A DNA stretch of 64,000 nucleotides from Collinsella aerofaciens ATCC 25986 (GCF_010509075.1 NZ_CP048433.1:744001-808000), one strand, 5' to 3'; counted from the stretch's first letter, positions 9,775 through 20,765 are shown. Made by a program: numbers and translations. Notes: generated by a model not told the origin, from the sequence alone.

Positions 9775-11049
9775 TTACAGTTCGGATGTGACAGATTGCT
9801 TCGCCTTCCGATTTAATAGGTTAATTATACAAAGGAAGGAAAATAATAATCCAAAACCGTATGCCACCAAGATAATGATATTGATGACATTTGCATCAGA
9901 AGCAAATACCGGATTCACAAAACAATAACGAGAAAGAAACACGGCCAACGCTAACGAAGCGGCACCAGAAATCGTGCCAATAATCGGTTTCCCAAATGCA
10001 ATAAAGACATCAATAGTGAAAAAGTTCAAACCAGTGAATGCGGTAGCAACGAGTGCCAACGGAAGATAATCTGAGTGAAGGCCAACTTCTTTGCCATAAA
10101 TAGCAGTAAGCACAGGTTCGCCTATGAAAGCACTAGCCATGGCACACATCGCCGTCAAAACGAATACGGAAACGAGCATCTTAATAAATACTAAGCGTAA
10201 TCGGTGAGTTTCGTTTTCTCGCCACATTGCCGAAATAGGTCCAAGCAGGGGGGCATATAGATAAGATACGAGAGCCTGAATTACGGCAGTCGGAGTGGCA
10301 ACGGCGGCATAAAAACCCAACGCCTCATTTCCATAGGAAAGGCCATAGAACTGTCTTGTTACGCTAACAACAGCCGTGCACGCAAGAGATGCAACAAAAC
10401 CGGGAAAGCAGATACGCGACAATTTGATAAGGGAAGTAAAATCAAAATCAGGTATAACGGCACAAAACCGTTTTGTCATTCTAAAATCATATGTAAGCAC
10501 AACAGCTATGGTAACAAAAGCCATTGAAGCAACGGCTATTACCAAGTTATCAAATAGCAACAAGCACAACGAAAAGGAGACTAGAACTCCTACGCCACGA
10601 ACTATTTGAGAGATAGCCGCAATGTCCAATCTGTTGTTTACCTGATCCACACCGTGAAGAACATCGACAAATGAATCACCAGCTTTAAATAGGCAATAAA
10701 CAGCAACAACTGCCCAATCGTTGAATGCAACAGAGACTAAACAATAGAAGAAGCAAATTACACAGGCAAGTATTGTTGCAACGATTCTATGAGCGATAAA
10801 ATTCCCAGTCGTAAAATCAGAATAGCTCTCAGAAACCTGAACGGGGCGCGCTCTAAGCAAAACAATGGTCGCAAAAATATTACCAACAGACATAGCCACA
10901 GCAAGGCTACCAGACATGCTAATGTCGGAACCAAGTGTCACCACAAGAACAGTAATCAGCCAGTTGCAAATCAAATACGCCATCGAGCCGACGCTGTTCC
11001 AAACAAGACTCTGCTCAACAGAGAGTTCTTTCGTTTTTCTATTAGACAC
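9775..11049 (-). CDS. Polysaccharide flippase (Wzx/MATE-like)
   Basis: The protein of about 424 residues has some twelve hydrophobic segments. Its charged positions and overall layout fit polysaccharide transporters of the MOP superfamily (RfbX/Wzx). It would move lipid-linked glycan units across the membrane. The start is most likely the GTG at 11047-11049, five bases after GGAG; a second in-frame GTG at 11055 overlaps the ribosome site. It lies inside the glycosyltransferase operon, between two GT2 genes. Similarity was judged from hydropathy and context, as the family has few invariant motifs. Confidence 0.75.
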   Translation of the reverse strand: MSNRKTKELSVEQSLVWNSVGSMAYLICNWLITVLVVTLGSDISMSGSLAVAMSVGNIFATIVLLRARPVQVSESYSDFTTGNFIAHRIVATILACVICFFYCLVSVAFNDWAVVAVYCLFKAGDSFVDVLHGVDQVNNRLDIAAISQIVRGVGVLVSFSLCLLLFDNLVIAVASMAFVTIAVVLTYDFRMTKRFCAVIPDFDFTSLIKLSRICFPGFVASLACTAVVSVTRQFYGLSYGNEALGFYAAVATPTAVIQALVSYLYAPLLGPISAMWRENETHRLRLVFIKMLVSVFVLTAMCAMASAFIGEPVLTAIYGKEVGLHSDYLPLALVATAFTGLNFFTIDVFIAFGKPIIGTISGAASLALAVFLSRYCFVNPVFASDANVINIIILVAYGFGLLFSFLCIINLLNRKAKQSVTSEL

Positions 11050-11070
11050 AATCACTCCAGCAGTGGATCA

Positions 11071-11997
11071 TCAGGCCTTGTTGAATAAAAACAAAACGCG
11101 AAGAAGTAAATCAGAAATCAAAGTAGGTCGCAGACGCTTTGGGAAAAATGCTTTCCTAAGTCTTGAAATAATCCCATCATCATTGGTGAAAATATCAAGC
11201 TCATGTTTCTGCTCAAAACTAAGCTCATCATAAAACACCGCAGAAAAATGGCTTAACTTTTTACTCTCATCTTTCGATCTATCACCAAATAGCTCGTCCT
11301 TAAAATAGGTCTTTAAAAGATCAAAATAACGATTATCTCCAGACGTGACCGCAGAGGAATGACGAACATGTGAAGCCGTACAGACGGAATCAAACAATAC
11401 CTTTCCAAATGCCGAAGCACACCGAATCAGCCAGCGATCATGCATTTCATTCCCTGGATCTACCTCAAGAATAAAGGCCCTGCAGGCAAGGCGATTAAAT
11501 ACTATCGTGAAGCCTAGTCCGGGAGTATAAAACAAGGTGTTATGAAAAGAGAGGTACTTGTCCTGCGGAGCCGACTCGCGTATCGTCTCGCCATCTTCGT
11601 TTACATATGAAAAGGAAGAAAAGTAGACAGTCGGCACCTTGTCTCCACTATTTTCAATTGCCCTGACCGCCCGTTCAATTTTATCGGTCTTCCAAATATC
11701 ATCCTGATCGGCAAATGCATAGTAGTCATATTCGGGAACCCGTTTGATAATTTCATAAAAACTATTTGGGCACCCAAGATTACCGATTGAATCTTGAATT
11801 AAATGAATGCTGGAGTTTGACCGACAGTACCATTGTGCAATTTCAACAGTTTCATCCGTTGAACCATCATCACGAATATAGACGGAGCAATTAGGCCAAG
11901 TTTGCTCCAAGATACTATCAAGCTGTTTGGCCAAATACTTTCCGCCGTTATATGTGGGTAAAACAATGCAAACAGACTTGTCTTTGATTTTATCCAT
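11071..11997 (-). CDS. GT2-family glycosyltransferase, rhamnosyltransferase-like
   Basis: The protein of about 308 residues contains CIVLPTYNGGKYLAKQLDSI, VYIRDDGSTDETVEI and FADQDDIWKTDKIE. The FADQDD-W motif is characteristic of rhamnosyl and related GT2 transferases acting on O-antigen or wall glycans. I chose the ATG at 11995-11997, just after the TAG of the upstream gene; the frame is open to 12024 but would overlap that gene. The dTDP-rhamnose genes nearby make a rhamnose donor plausible. Confidence 0.8.
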   Translation of the reverse strand: MDKIKDKSVCIVLPTYNGGKYLAKQLDSILEQTWPNCSVYIRDDGSTDETVEIAQWYCRSNSSIHLIQDSIGNLGCPNSFYEIIKRVPEYDYYAFADQDDIWKTDKIERAVRAIENSGDKVPTVYFSSFSYVNEDGETIRESAPQDKYLSFHNTLFYTPGLGFTIVFNRLACRAFILEVDPGNEMHDRWLIRCASAFGKVLFDSVCTASHVRHSSAVTSGDNRYFDLLKTYFKDELFGDRSKDESKKLSHFSAVFYDELSFEQKHELDIFTNDDGIISRLRKAFFPKRLRPTLISDLLLRVLFLFNKA

Positions 11998-12001
11998 AAT
12001 C

Positions 12002-12979
12002 CTATTTATTTCTTTGCGAGGCACGATATTTAAGAAATGCGGGAATCAACCCGCTGATCACTTTATAACGAAGCTGAGGAAAAGGCCTGGTTAGGAAATT
12101 AAAAGTCCGCCAAGCAAGAAAATAAGCGCCCCAACCATCTTCATCTTTCGCGTCCTTCCAGAACGTTTCTGATAAATAAAAGTGATACTCATTATTGAAG
12201 CGATGAGTATTCCCCCGCCGCCATGGCCTCTCTTCGCCGAGATAATGGACAACGATGGGCTTCGATCTTGCGGTATTAAAACTGTTTTCATCCGAAAAGC
12301 CCGGCATTAACGAGTTTAAGAATATAAACGGATAGTAGTCAAAGATATTGGAATAATTGAACGCAGGGGATAAACTGCAAATCTTATCTTTAAGTACTGC
12401 ATTTAGAGCATCTTGATCATTCGCAAACAAGCGTCCTGAGCGGCGCTCGCAATAATCCAATAATTGATCTTCGCAACAAGTTGATCTCCATTGCTTTAAA
12501 TCAACGAGCAACACGCCAGCATTGTGGTACAGACAGCCATTTAAGTCTAAATCATTAAGTCGAGATGGGCCGACCGTTGGCTCGGGAACCATTCCAACCA
12601 CGCAACCCTTAAGATCTTGATTCCAAAGAAGAGCAATATCCCCAAGAACAATCGTATCGCCATCGAGGTAAATAACTCTTTCGATCTCATTAGGTAGAAA
12701 ATGTGCCATCAAAAGCCTAGCAAGAACTATTTCATTCCATCCCGATGTATCAAAATCAAACCCGAGAGCATCTTTGAAGTTCGAAATATCATAAAATACA
12801 AGGTTTTGGTTGTATTCGGTCACCATCTCCTGGAGCAAACGCTGGTTATCCTCTGTAATGCCATTAGAGAAGACATGAAAAGTAATGTCTTGAATACCGG
12901 AATGATTTGAAACAACCGAGCAAATATTGGCGGCCAACTGTGGGACAAAATTGTTATCAACCGTATAAAGCAAATTCAT
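12002..12979 (-). CDS. GT8-family glycosyltransferase
   Basis: The protein of about 325 residues starts MNLLYTVDNNFVPQLAANI. It has VIYLDGDTIVLGDI with the GT8 metal-binding DxD, then LYHNAGVLLVDLKQWR and ANDQDALNAVL, all standard GT8 segments. HYLGEERPW near residue 250 supplies the late His motif. GT8 enzymes are retaining galactosyl or glucosyltransferases. This is the first gene of the AT-rich operon. The ATG at 12977-12979 follows AAGGTGAAG; a longer frame adds three residues. Confidence 0.85.
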   Translation of the reverse strand: MNLLYTVDNNFVPQLAANICSVVSNHSGIQDITFHVFSNGITEDNQRLLQEMVTEYNQNLVFYDISNFKDALGFDFDTSGWNEIVLARLLMAHFLPNEIERVIYLDGDTIVLGDIALLWNQDLKGCVVGMVPEPTVGPSRLNDLDLNGCLYHNAGVLLVDLKQWRSTCCEDQLLDYCERRSGRLFANDQDALNAVLKDKICSLSPAFNYSNIFDYYPFIFLNSLMPGFSDENSFNTARSKPIVVHYLGEERPWRRGNTHRFNNEYHFYLSETFWKDAKDEDGWGAYFLAWRTFNFLTRPFPQLRYKVISGLIPAFLKYRASQRNK

Positions 12980-13112
12980 GATTACCAAACTTCACCTTAA
13001 TTCACCCAATAGAAATTAATGATGACGACTTAATGAAAGAGGCCGAAACGAAATCCTTACACAAAGGATAAAGTTTAGCACGGTTTGTCTCTTTCAAATA
13101 ACTTGCAACTAA

Positions 13113-13156
13113 GGAGGGTGAATTGAGGGGACTACAACCCCATCAATTCACCCCCA
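13113..13156 (-). terminator. Hairpin terminator after the sialyltransferase-like ChW gene
   Basis: GGGTGAATTGA at 13116-13126 pairs with 13143-13153, and GGGG at 13127-13130 extends the stem with one bulged base. It lies 40 bp past the stop codon of the ChW gene, in the gap before the GT8 operon. Confidence 0.65.
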
Positions 13157-13195
13157 CTTCATTAGCGTTGGTATATAGGCAAATTGGATCTATAT

Positions 13196-16100
13196 TTAGC
13201 TTTTCTCAACCAGCCTAACCTCAAGCGCTTCTAGATGCAGAGCCTCACCAGTTGTACCGGCACACTCGCCCGATTTAACCCAGTCTAGCCAACCTTTGCT
13301 TTGAACGTGTGCCCTATAGACAACGTCATAATGCTTGGCAAGATCTCCCGTCAGTTTTATTTCAACAGCCTCAACAGCAAGAGACTTCCCCGTAGTACCG
13401 GCAACCTTTCCATTTTTGACCCACTTTTGCCAGCCGATATTTTGAACGTGAGCTCGATACTCGATGCCGCCGGAATACCCTAGGTCAGGCTTGCTAATCG
13501 TCAACGCCTCAACAGCAAGATTTCGGCCAGTTGTGCCAACGGTCATGCCTTCGTAAACAGGCGACTGCCAACCAAGGTTTGAAACATGTGCCTTGATTGA
13601 AAACGCTCTCTGAATAGAGGGCTGACTCGTATCCCCAGGAGCGGGCGAACCCTTTTCGACCAAAACGACCTGAAATGCCTCTAGCCTCAAAACGAAACCG
13701 GTCGTTCCGGCAACTTGATCATTGCAGGCCCAACCGAGCCATCCCTTATCCTGAACGTGAGCTCGATAATAAACGTCATAGTGATTGGCCATCTCACCAG
13801 TCAGGCGAATCTGAATAGCCTGGACAGACTTGCTCTGGCCCGTAGTACCAGAAACTTTCCCCTCCTTCACATAGCCCTGCCAGCCATAATCGGAAACATG
13901 TGTCCTGTACTCCAATGCACCATCATAGGGAGCATTCTGCAGATTGAGAGTAATAGCCTCGACGGCTTTTGACTGCCCAACGGTACCGGAAGCATTTCCA
14001 CCCTTAGAGGCCGATTGCCAGCCGTCATTTGAAACATGCGAAGTTGCCAAGACGTCAAGAGGGCCTCGTGACACCCTAACAACATCATAGCCCGACTCGC
14101 CCTTCTTGAAATAAGTCAGAGCACCGCTATTGTGCGAATAGATAGCAAAGTCGTAATTTGCCGAAGCAAGTATGGAATCCGAAAACTCTACGAGATAGCA
14201 AGAGTCTCCCTGTTTGCAAAGGGATCTGATAGCAGCATCCGTGTCTTCGGTAATCGGAGAAGCAAACCAATCCATAATGGAATAATCGATGACGGCACCC
14301 GGCTTCAAGGCCTCGGCCTTTGTGGAATTCCAAAGTCCACCAGCAGCATCGGCACTGGCCGAGTTATACGTACTAGACCCATAACCAGACAGACCGATCT
14401 CCGGATTAAAGAAGAGGATCAGCTCTGCAGCGACGGAAGAATCGACATCGGTAATGCCAAGACGGTCAAGCTGTTCCTGCTTTTGGGGATACATACCCGT
14501 CGGTGTGTTTGGATGCCCCTTGTAATAATACAAATAGTCATCGCCATAGATAACTTCGGTCAAGTTGGCATAGTCGTCAAAATTCTGCTCGTAAGAAACG
14601 TACGTTCCAAGCAGCATCATTACCTTTTTGCCCTGCTGAGTCGCCGCATCAAAATAGCCATCGTTAAAGTTGTACAGCGCCTTAAACGCTTGGACTGTAT
14701 CCTCTCCCCTATTCTGCAGGCTCGTAAGCATGCCCGAAACATTCACCTTCTTAACGCCGGGATCGGACGCGATCTTATTCGCAAAGGCATTATCGTCACC
14801 ACTCGTAAACAGATTCGTTCGAGTCATCCACCACTGAGTGCCAGGCTCAATACTCAGCACGGCATACATAGAATCCCAGTGATCGTGATAATCGCTATAC
14901 GACTTTGAGACCTCACCGGTTTCGTATTCCTTATTCTTGGCGGCGTTCCATAAAGTAATCAGCTCCGCTTGCTTAGAATCTGGATCCTTAACGTCAAAGG
15001 CTTCGTTGGTAAAGACATACGTGGCGGATCCATCGGACAACAGCCGAATGGAGTATTGGCCTGCGGGAATCTTGTTGGCGTAAATCATCCTATGGATCAA
15101 CGAACAGGTGATGTCATTGATATACAGATTGAACTTTGCCTTGGGATTGATCTTGTAGAGAGCAGCGACATAATCCGCGAACGCCTGATAGCTCGAACTA
15201 GAAGCATTCTCCTCATGAGTCAGATACGGAAGACCGTACATCCCGGATGGAAGCGAGTTCCAGTTATAGGCACTTGGACGATCGAGCATTACAATTGACG
15301 GAACGGTCGTTCCAGCAGAAGAGGTACTGATATCCCAGAAAGATAGCGAATAGAGAACAACGGGGAAAGAAGCACTCAAAGGGGCAAGGTTGTACTCACT
15401 CGCAGAAATGCCAATTGACTGATGGTCCTCTTGAACGATGTTTCCGTTCTTCAAATACTGCAACGTAACGTCAAACGGACCATAATCGCTAAATTCAATT
15501 TCACTGGAGCTAGAGCCCAGATCTCCGAGTGCAATCGTGCTTGAGACGGAACGGGTGACCCTCCCTCCATACGACATGGAGCCTGCCACCTTTATCGAAT
15601 CAGCGATCCCGAGTCGTTTTATATCCTCGATCTGCGGAATATTCAGGGTTACTTTAGTCGTCTCCCCAACCTGAGAAAGAGAGCAATTAAAGACATATGG
15701 GACATAGGCACCAGCAGTATCGCCGGGCGCCGCGTCACCTTTTTTTACAATGACGATCTGTATTGCTTCAACGGCATAAGACCAACCGGTGGTTCCCGCA
15801 GTCGACCCATTTGAAGTCCATCCAAGCCAGCCGAAATTAGAAGCATGAACGCGATAATACAGGTCATAAGAAGCCGCCCTGTTGCCCGTCAGCTTGAGCT
15901 CGACGGCTTCAATCTGAAGGCCCTTTCCCGTTGTGCCGGAGACGGCTCCATTAGAAACCCAATCCTGCCAGCCTTCATTTTGAACATGAGAGCGGTATTC
16001 GATACCAAGGTCTTCTGAATTAGGGAGGGAAACCCTGAGTGCTTCAAGCCTACGGGACTGGCCTGTTGTGCCAGAGGTCGAGCCATTCGATGTAAACGTC

Positions 16101-16363
16101 GGCTCCCAACCAATGCCTGAAATGTGAGATTTATAGCTGACGTCCGGGGCCGCCTCTTTGGGCTCCACGGTAGCATCAATCGAAGGCGCCGTTTCATCGG
16201 CTACAGCAGCAGTTTGATCCGAGGGGTCGGATTGGGTCTCTGGAACGGATTCATATTCGTTGGAACCAACATTTTGATCTGCCCAACAAGCCAAAGGGCT
16301 CAAAAGCAGCATCGTCATGAAGCAGGAAATCAGAACAATAAATGCTCTAAATTGCCTTTTCAA
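13196..16363 (-). CDS. Secreted ChW-repeat protein with Ig-like and GT80 sialyltransferase-like domains
   Basis: The 1055-residue protein opens with a signal peptide (MKRQF, hydrophobic core to about residue 29). Three ChW repeats (about 80-215) follow, then an Ig-like beta-rich segment (about 221-328). A roughly 440-residue domain (about 330-768) comes next, and six ChW repeats finish it. The large domain has LLSDGSATY near residue 443, LYYYKGHPNTP near 616 and GLSGYGSSTY near 661. These match my memory of the D/E-D-G, K-G-H-P and SS motifs of GT80 sialyltransferases, whose Photobacterium members also carry an N-terminal Ig-like domain. Secretion of a GT80-type enzyme would be unusual since CMP-sialate is cytosolic. 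The start is a TTG, eight bases after GGAGG. Confidence 0.7.
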   Translation of the reverse strand: MKRQFRAFIVLISCFMTMLLLSPLACWADQNVGSNEYESVPETQSDPSDQTAAVADETAPSIDATVEPKEAAPDVSYKSHISGIGWEPTFTSNGSTSGTTGQSRRLEALRVSLPNSEDLGIEYRSHVQNEGWQDWVSNGAVSGTTGKGLQIEAVELKLTGNRAASYDLYYRVHASNFGWLGWTSNGSTAGTTGWSYAVEAIQIVIVKKGDAAPGDTAGAYVPYVFNCSLSQVGETTKVTLNIPQIEDIKRLGIADSIKVAGSMSYGGRVTRSVSSTIALGDLGSSSSEIEFSDYGPFDVTLQYLKNGNIVQEDHQSIGISASEYNLAPLSASFPVVLYSLSFWDISTSSAGTTVPSIVMLDRPSAYNWNSLPSGMYGLPYLTHEENASSSSYQAFADYVAALYKINPKAKFNLYINDITCSLIHRMIYANKIPAGQYSIRLLSDGSATYVFTNEAFDVKDPDSKQAELITLWNAAKNKEYETGEVSKSYSDYHDHWDSMYAVLSIEPGTQWWMTRTNLFTSGDDNAFANKIASDPGVKKVNVSGMLTSLQNRGEDTVQAFKALYNFNDGYFDAATQQGKKVMMLLGTYVSYEQNFDDYANLTEVIYGDDYLYYYKGHPNTPTGMYPQKQEQLDRLGITDVDSSVAAELILFFNPEIGLSGYGSSTYNSASADAAGGLWNSTKAEALKPGAVIDYSIMDWFASPITEDTDAAIRSLCKQGDSCYLVEFSDSILASANYDFAIYSHNSGALTYFKKGESGYDVVRVSRGPLDVLATSHVSNDGWQSASKGGNASGTVGQSKAVEAITLNLQNAPYDGALEYRTHVSDYGWQGYVKEGKVSGTTGQSKSVQAIQIRLTGEMANHYDVYYRAHVQDKGWLGWACNDQVAGTTGFVLRLEAFQVVLVEKGSPAPGDTSQPSIQRAFSIKAHVSNLGWQSPVYEGMTVGTTGRNLAVEALTISKPDLGYSGGIEYRAHVQNIGWQKWVKNGKVAGTTGKSLAVEAVEIKLTGDLAKHYDVVYRAHVQSKGWLDWVKSGECAGTTGEALHLEALEVRLVEKS

Positions 16364-16471
16364 AAGAATCGCCTCCTAGATAGACGGTCGTCAATAACCA
16401 TACTATCGGGAGTTAGCTTCATTAATGTCACCAATTAGGTGAACGAAGAAAAAGGAGCCTAATCCAACGGC

Positions 16472-16519
16472 AAGGGCCCTTTCCTGTTGCCAAGACTACG
16501 GCAACAGGGAAGGGCCCTC
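16472..16519 (-). terminator. Long hairpin terminator after the L,D-transpeptidase ChW gene
   Basis: Arms at 16473-16491 and 16500-16518 pair over 19 bp with one wobble and an 8-base loop. The hairpin sits between the stop codon at 16549 and the next ChW gene start at 16363, so these two genes are separate transcription units. Confidence 0.7.
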
Positions 16520-16548
16520 TAACAAGCTCTCACCGCTTACGGGAATAG

Positions 16549-19320
16549 TTAGTAGATTACCACCTTGGTAGCAAGGGGCACGTTATCCCAAATCCATTTA
16601 GCGCGATCAATGGGCAAACGCACGCAGCCTTGTGAAACATGCATTCCCATTCGGCTGTCCATGGGATTAAAAGTTCCCTGGTAGTACGGTATTGAATGGA
16701 ACAGATAGTCACCGTAAAACTGCGTGTAGTAGTAGCAGGTATACCCATGTCCAAACGAGTAGCCCTTGCCGGTGACGGTATACTCACCCGTAGGCGTTGG
16801 AGTACTAGGGGCGCCGGTAGAGCAAGTCCAGTATTGAGCGTAACTCCACGACCCGCGCTGTCCACGAAAAACTCCAAGGCGGCATGCTTGCCTGTCAACC
16901 ATAATGAGCCAGCTTGTGCTGCTCGAATATCTATTAGCTCGATTAAGCATAGTCATCATATCTGCCGGCAACAAGGGCTGGTCAGTAAACGGACGCGCAG
17001 TAGAACCGGGAGCACCAGCGCCCTTGGGAACAATCTTCACTTGAACAGACTCGACTCTGCAGCCTATCCTAGACGTACCCGCAGGCTGCCCATTTGAGGT
17101 CCAGTCGAGCCACCCAAAGTCTTGGCAATATGCTCGATACCAAACATCAAAGTAGTTCGATAAATCACCGGTCAACTTAATCTTAAGAGCCTCGATACGC
17201 TTTGCGCAGCCTACTGTGCCAGCGACATTCCCATTGGAAGTCCAACCTTGCCAGCCCACATCCTGTACATGGGCGGAGTACTCAATACCGCCTGATACGC
17301 TACTGGAGACATTCAACTTCAGCGCCTCAATAGCAAGCGATCTGCCGGTTGTGCCCGCAACACCACCGTTGCCAACGGGATTCATCCAACCAAGCGTGGC
17401 GACATGCGCCTGGAGCGTTAGAGCTGGAGCAGAGATAAATGCGGGCGCAGACGATGAGCCAGGATTCCCGCCCTTCGCGACAAGCTTAATTTGGACAGCT
17501 TCTATCTGGATATTTAACCCGGTAGTTCCAGCGGAATCGCCGTTTTTGGCCCAACCCAACCAACCATAACCAGCCGAATGAACTCGATAGTAGATGTCAT
17601 ACTGATTCGCGAGGGGACCATTAATGCGCAGCTCAAGAGCCTGAATGGCCAATCCTTGTCCAACGGTCCCAACATAACCGGCAGACCGCCATTCCTGCCA
17701 ACCAATATTGGCAACATGAGCTCGTGCCTCAACCAGAGAATCATCATCCACACCGGCCAGCACCACATTCAGAGCTTGAAGCGAAAGCGATTTTCCCGTT
17801 GTGCCGGCATCCTGCCCATCTAAAACAGATGGAAACCACCCACGGCTAGCGGAATGGGCCTGATAAACAACATGAGCGCAATCGGCGGAAGTATCGGAAA
17901 CAAATGCTCCGTCCGTTACTCCGGGAGCGCCACTGCCTTTACTGATAATCCTTACTTCGACAGCCTTAAGGCATGAACCCGGTATCGTTGCCCCCGCATC
18001 CGCGCCATTACACGCCCAGCCAAGCCATCCTTTTTTGGAGTCAAAACACCGGTACCAAACGTCATAGGCATTAGACAAATCACCAGTAAGAGTCAATCTC
18101 ACGGCCTTCAAAGTACGGCCATCATTTTTAGAATTGAGCGCGGCACCGTCAGAAACAACTCCGCTCCATCCACTAAATTCATAGCAGCCTGAATAACCGA
18201 TTGAACCTGAAGTCTCTTGATTATCAAACGAAATAGAAAGCGATGTTAAAGGCTCAGAGCCGCTCTCGGAACCCATTAAAATCGTTTTACCCTGCACAGT
18301 GCCCAAGCTATTGCCATTAAGGCCATACGAACTGCCACTCAGAACATCCGTAGCTCCAATAAAATGATTCGCTGTATCTCCAGGAGCAGAGCAGCCCTTT
18401 TCGACCAACATAACCTGAATACCCTGAATGGCGGCACCCTTCCCCACCGAGCCCGCAGGAGACCCGTTGGACGTCCAGCCCAACCATCCGCCCAATTTGG
18501 AAGCATACACACGGTACCAAATGTCGTAAGTTGCAGATATCTCGTCATTGAGCTTAAACTGAACGGACTCAACTGACCGAGACTGCCCGGTCGTGCCAAC
18601 AGTACCTGAAGACCAGCTTTGCCAACCAATGCCAGAGACGTGCGCGCGAGAGGAAATAGAGCCTCCGTGGCCATACCAATTAACACTAAGCGACAGTGCC
18701 TCGATTGCATTTCTTGAGTCAATGACCCCCGATGTCTTTCCGTCCGCGACAACACCCATCCATCCAACATTGGAGATATGAGATCGATAGGAAACAGTAG
18801 GCGGTTCCTGGGAATGGTCCCTAAAGGCATCGCCTCGCGCTGGCGCATCTTGAGCATTTTTTGGAAGCACCTTTATCTGAATAGCTTCGATCTGATAAGC
18901 ATAGCCCTGTGTTCCAGCAGGCTCACCATTTGAGGCCCAGCCAAGCCAACCAACATTTGCAGAATGAACGCGATACCAAATGTCATACGAGTCAGAAAGA
19001 CCGCCCGACAAAGATAGCTTGATCGCTTCGATGGCTCGCGACTGTCCAACTGTTCCAGATGTCTGCCCGTTACCCACCGGCTGAGGCTCCCAGCCGATCC
19101 CGGAAATGTGTGATTGGACCGAAATGCTGTCAGTCCCCAAAGGGGTGCCATCTTGTGAAAGCAGATTGATCTTGAGGGCTTCAACGCGCTTAGCACGACC
19201 TGTTGTGCCAGCCGTCATTCCATTTGAAACGGGAGCCTGCCAGCCAATATCCTGTACATGAGTCTGGTATGAAACAGAACCAAAGACAGCGGATACATCA
19301 TTTTCGGGTTTCGGCGAATC
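16549..19320 (-). pseudogene. ChW-repeat L,D-transpeptidase, 3' part split off by an IS21 insertion
   Basis: This is the downstream part of a secreted protein whose start lies at 21964. It carries about fourteen ChW repeats, two degenerate in the middle, and ends with a YkuD L,D-transpeptidase domain. That domain has SWLIMVDRQACRLGVF, then FHSIPY and the catalytic HVSQGCVRLP motif with Cys and His. Such enzymes make 3-3 crosslinks in peptidoglycan. Removing the IS and one copy of the 4-bp target repeat rejoins the two parts in frame, giving a 1011-residue ancestor. As it stands the fragment has no signal peptide, so an exported enzyme is unlikely. Confidence 0.9.
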
Positions 19321-19457
19321 TGTTAGCGCCGGGCGATTTTAGCCGCTAATAGTCAAACTATTTTGACCAATCCCGGTCACCGAATAATGGCCACCGTGCC
19401 TCCCCGCCGCCACTACGCTGGTGGTGCCAACACGCCGGCGTTAGGAGGACCATTGAG

Positions 19458-20765
19458 GTGAACGAGAGACACGATGACCTACAGGAGATTATAGACGCGG
19501 CGCTCCGGGAGATGGCCGCGGAGGAGGGCGACGGGTTCGACCCGCAGGCATGCAACCTCGCGGAGTTCTGCAGGAGGACGGGGCTCACCCGCTCCCGCGC
19601 GAGGACGGTCAGGGCACACGGGTTCAGGGCCCTGCCCCACGGGAACAGCGGGAGGAGGGCCGCGCCGGGCGTGCTCGCCGGCCACACCGGCCTGGTGGAC
19701 GACCTCCTGCGGAAGGGCGTCACCAACTCGCAGGTGATATTCGAGCGGCTGCTCGGCCAGGGCTACGCCGGCGGCCTCACCACGGTGAAGACCTATATCG
19801 CCGCGCACCGGGACCTCGTGCCCGCGAAGAGGCGGCAGGCGGCCCCGCAGGGCTGCCGCGGCCAGCGCTTCAGGACGGCGCCCGGAGAGGCCTACCAGAT
19901 GGACTGGGGCTTCGTCGCGGTCGAGCGCCCCGGCGGGGAGCGGGCGCGGATCGCCTGCTTCGCCATGGTCTGCCACCATTGCGGGGGCGCCCACGTCGAG
20001 TTCTTCCCGAACGCGCGCCAGGAGAACCTCCTCATCGGGATGCTGCACGCGTTCTCGGCGCTGGGCGTGCCCGCGACCGTGCTCACCGACAACATGAAGA
20101 GCGTGGTCGTCCGCCGCGATGCCGACGGCCGGCCCGTCTGGCAGGCCGACTACGCCGAGTTCATGGGCGTCGTCGGCTTCCGCACCAGGCTGTGCAGGCC
20201 GCGCCACCCCTATACGAAGGGCAAGGTGGAGAGGCTCGTCCGCTTCGTGAAGGGGAACTTCCTCGCGGGAAGGTCCTTTACCGACCTTGACGCCCTCAAC
20301 CGGGAGGCCGCCCTCTGGTGCGCCGAGCAGGGAGGCCGCTGGCGGCGCGCGGCGGCATGCGTCCCGATGCGCGAGCACGAGGCGGCGTGCTCGGCGAACA
20401 CCAGGCCGCTCGAGGTCACGGCCGAGGTCGAGCGGTACCTGTGCCCGCGCCGGAAGATCTCCTTCGACGGCTTCGTGAGCTTCGAGGGGCACCGCTACGG
20501 CGTGCCCTACTGGTACGTCCGCCGCGAGTGCAGGGTGAACCGGGAGGGGCGCGTGGTGCACATATACAGCGACGACCTCTCCCGCGAGCTCGTCGCCCAC
20601 GCCGTCGGCACCGGCGCCGACAGCTGGTGCGAGGGGCAGTGGGAGACATCGCCGGCGCAGCCCGAGGAGCTGCCGACCCAGCCGGTGGGGACCGTGGTCG
20701 AGCAAATCGCCCCGCCCAGGACGAAACCCGGTTTCGAGAGGTTCGACTTCGGGAGGGCCGAATGA
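19458..20765 (+). CDS. istA: IS21-family transposase IstA
   Basis: The 435-residue DDE transposase has an N-terminal helix-turn-helix region (about 20-60, FCRRTGLTRSRARTV). The catalytic core shows YQMDWGFVAVE for the first Asp, VLTDNMKSVV for the second and HPYTKGKVERLVRFVKGNF for the Glu. It cuts and joins IS ends together with IstB. Translation starts at a GTG nine bases after AGGAGG. It overlaps istB by four bases (ATGA), the usual arrangement in this family. Confidence 0.95.
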   Translation: MNERHDDLQEIIDAALREMAAEEGDGFDPQACNLAEFCRRTGLTRSRARTVRAHGFRALPHGNSGRRAAPGVLAGHTGLVDDLLRKGVTNSQVIFERLLGQGYAGGLTTVKTYIAAHRDLVPAKRRQAAPQGCRGQRFRTAPGEAYQMDWGFVAVERPGGERARIACFAMVCHHCGGAHVEFFPNARQENLLIGMLHAFSALGVPATVLTDNMKSVVVRRDADGRPVWQADYAEFMGVVGFRTRLCRPRHPYTKGKVERLVRFVKGNFLAGRSFTDLDALNREAALWCAEQGGRWRRAAACVPMREHEAACSANTRPLEVTAEVERYLCPRRKISFDGFVSFEGHRYGVPYWYVRRECRVNREGRVVHIYSDDLSRELVAHAVGTGADSWCEGQWETSPAQPEELPTQPVGTVVEQIAPPRTKPGFERFDFGRAE

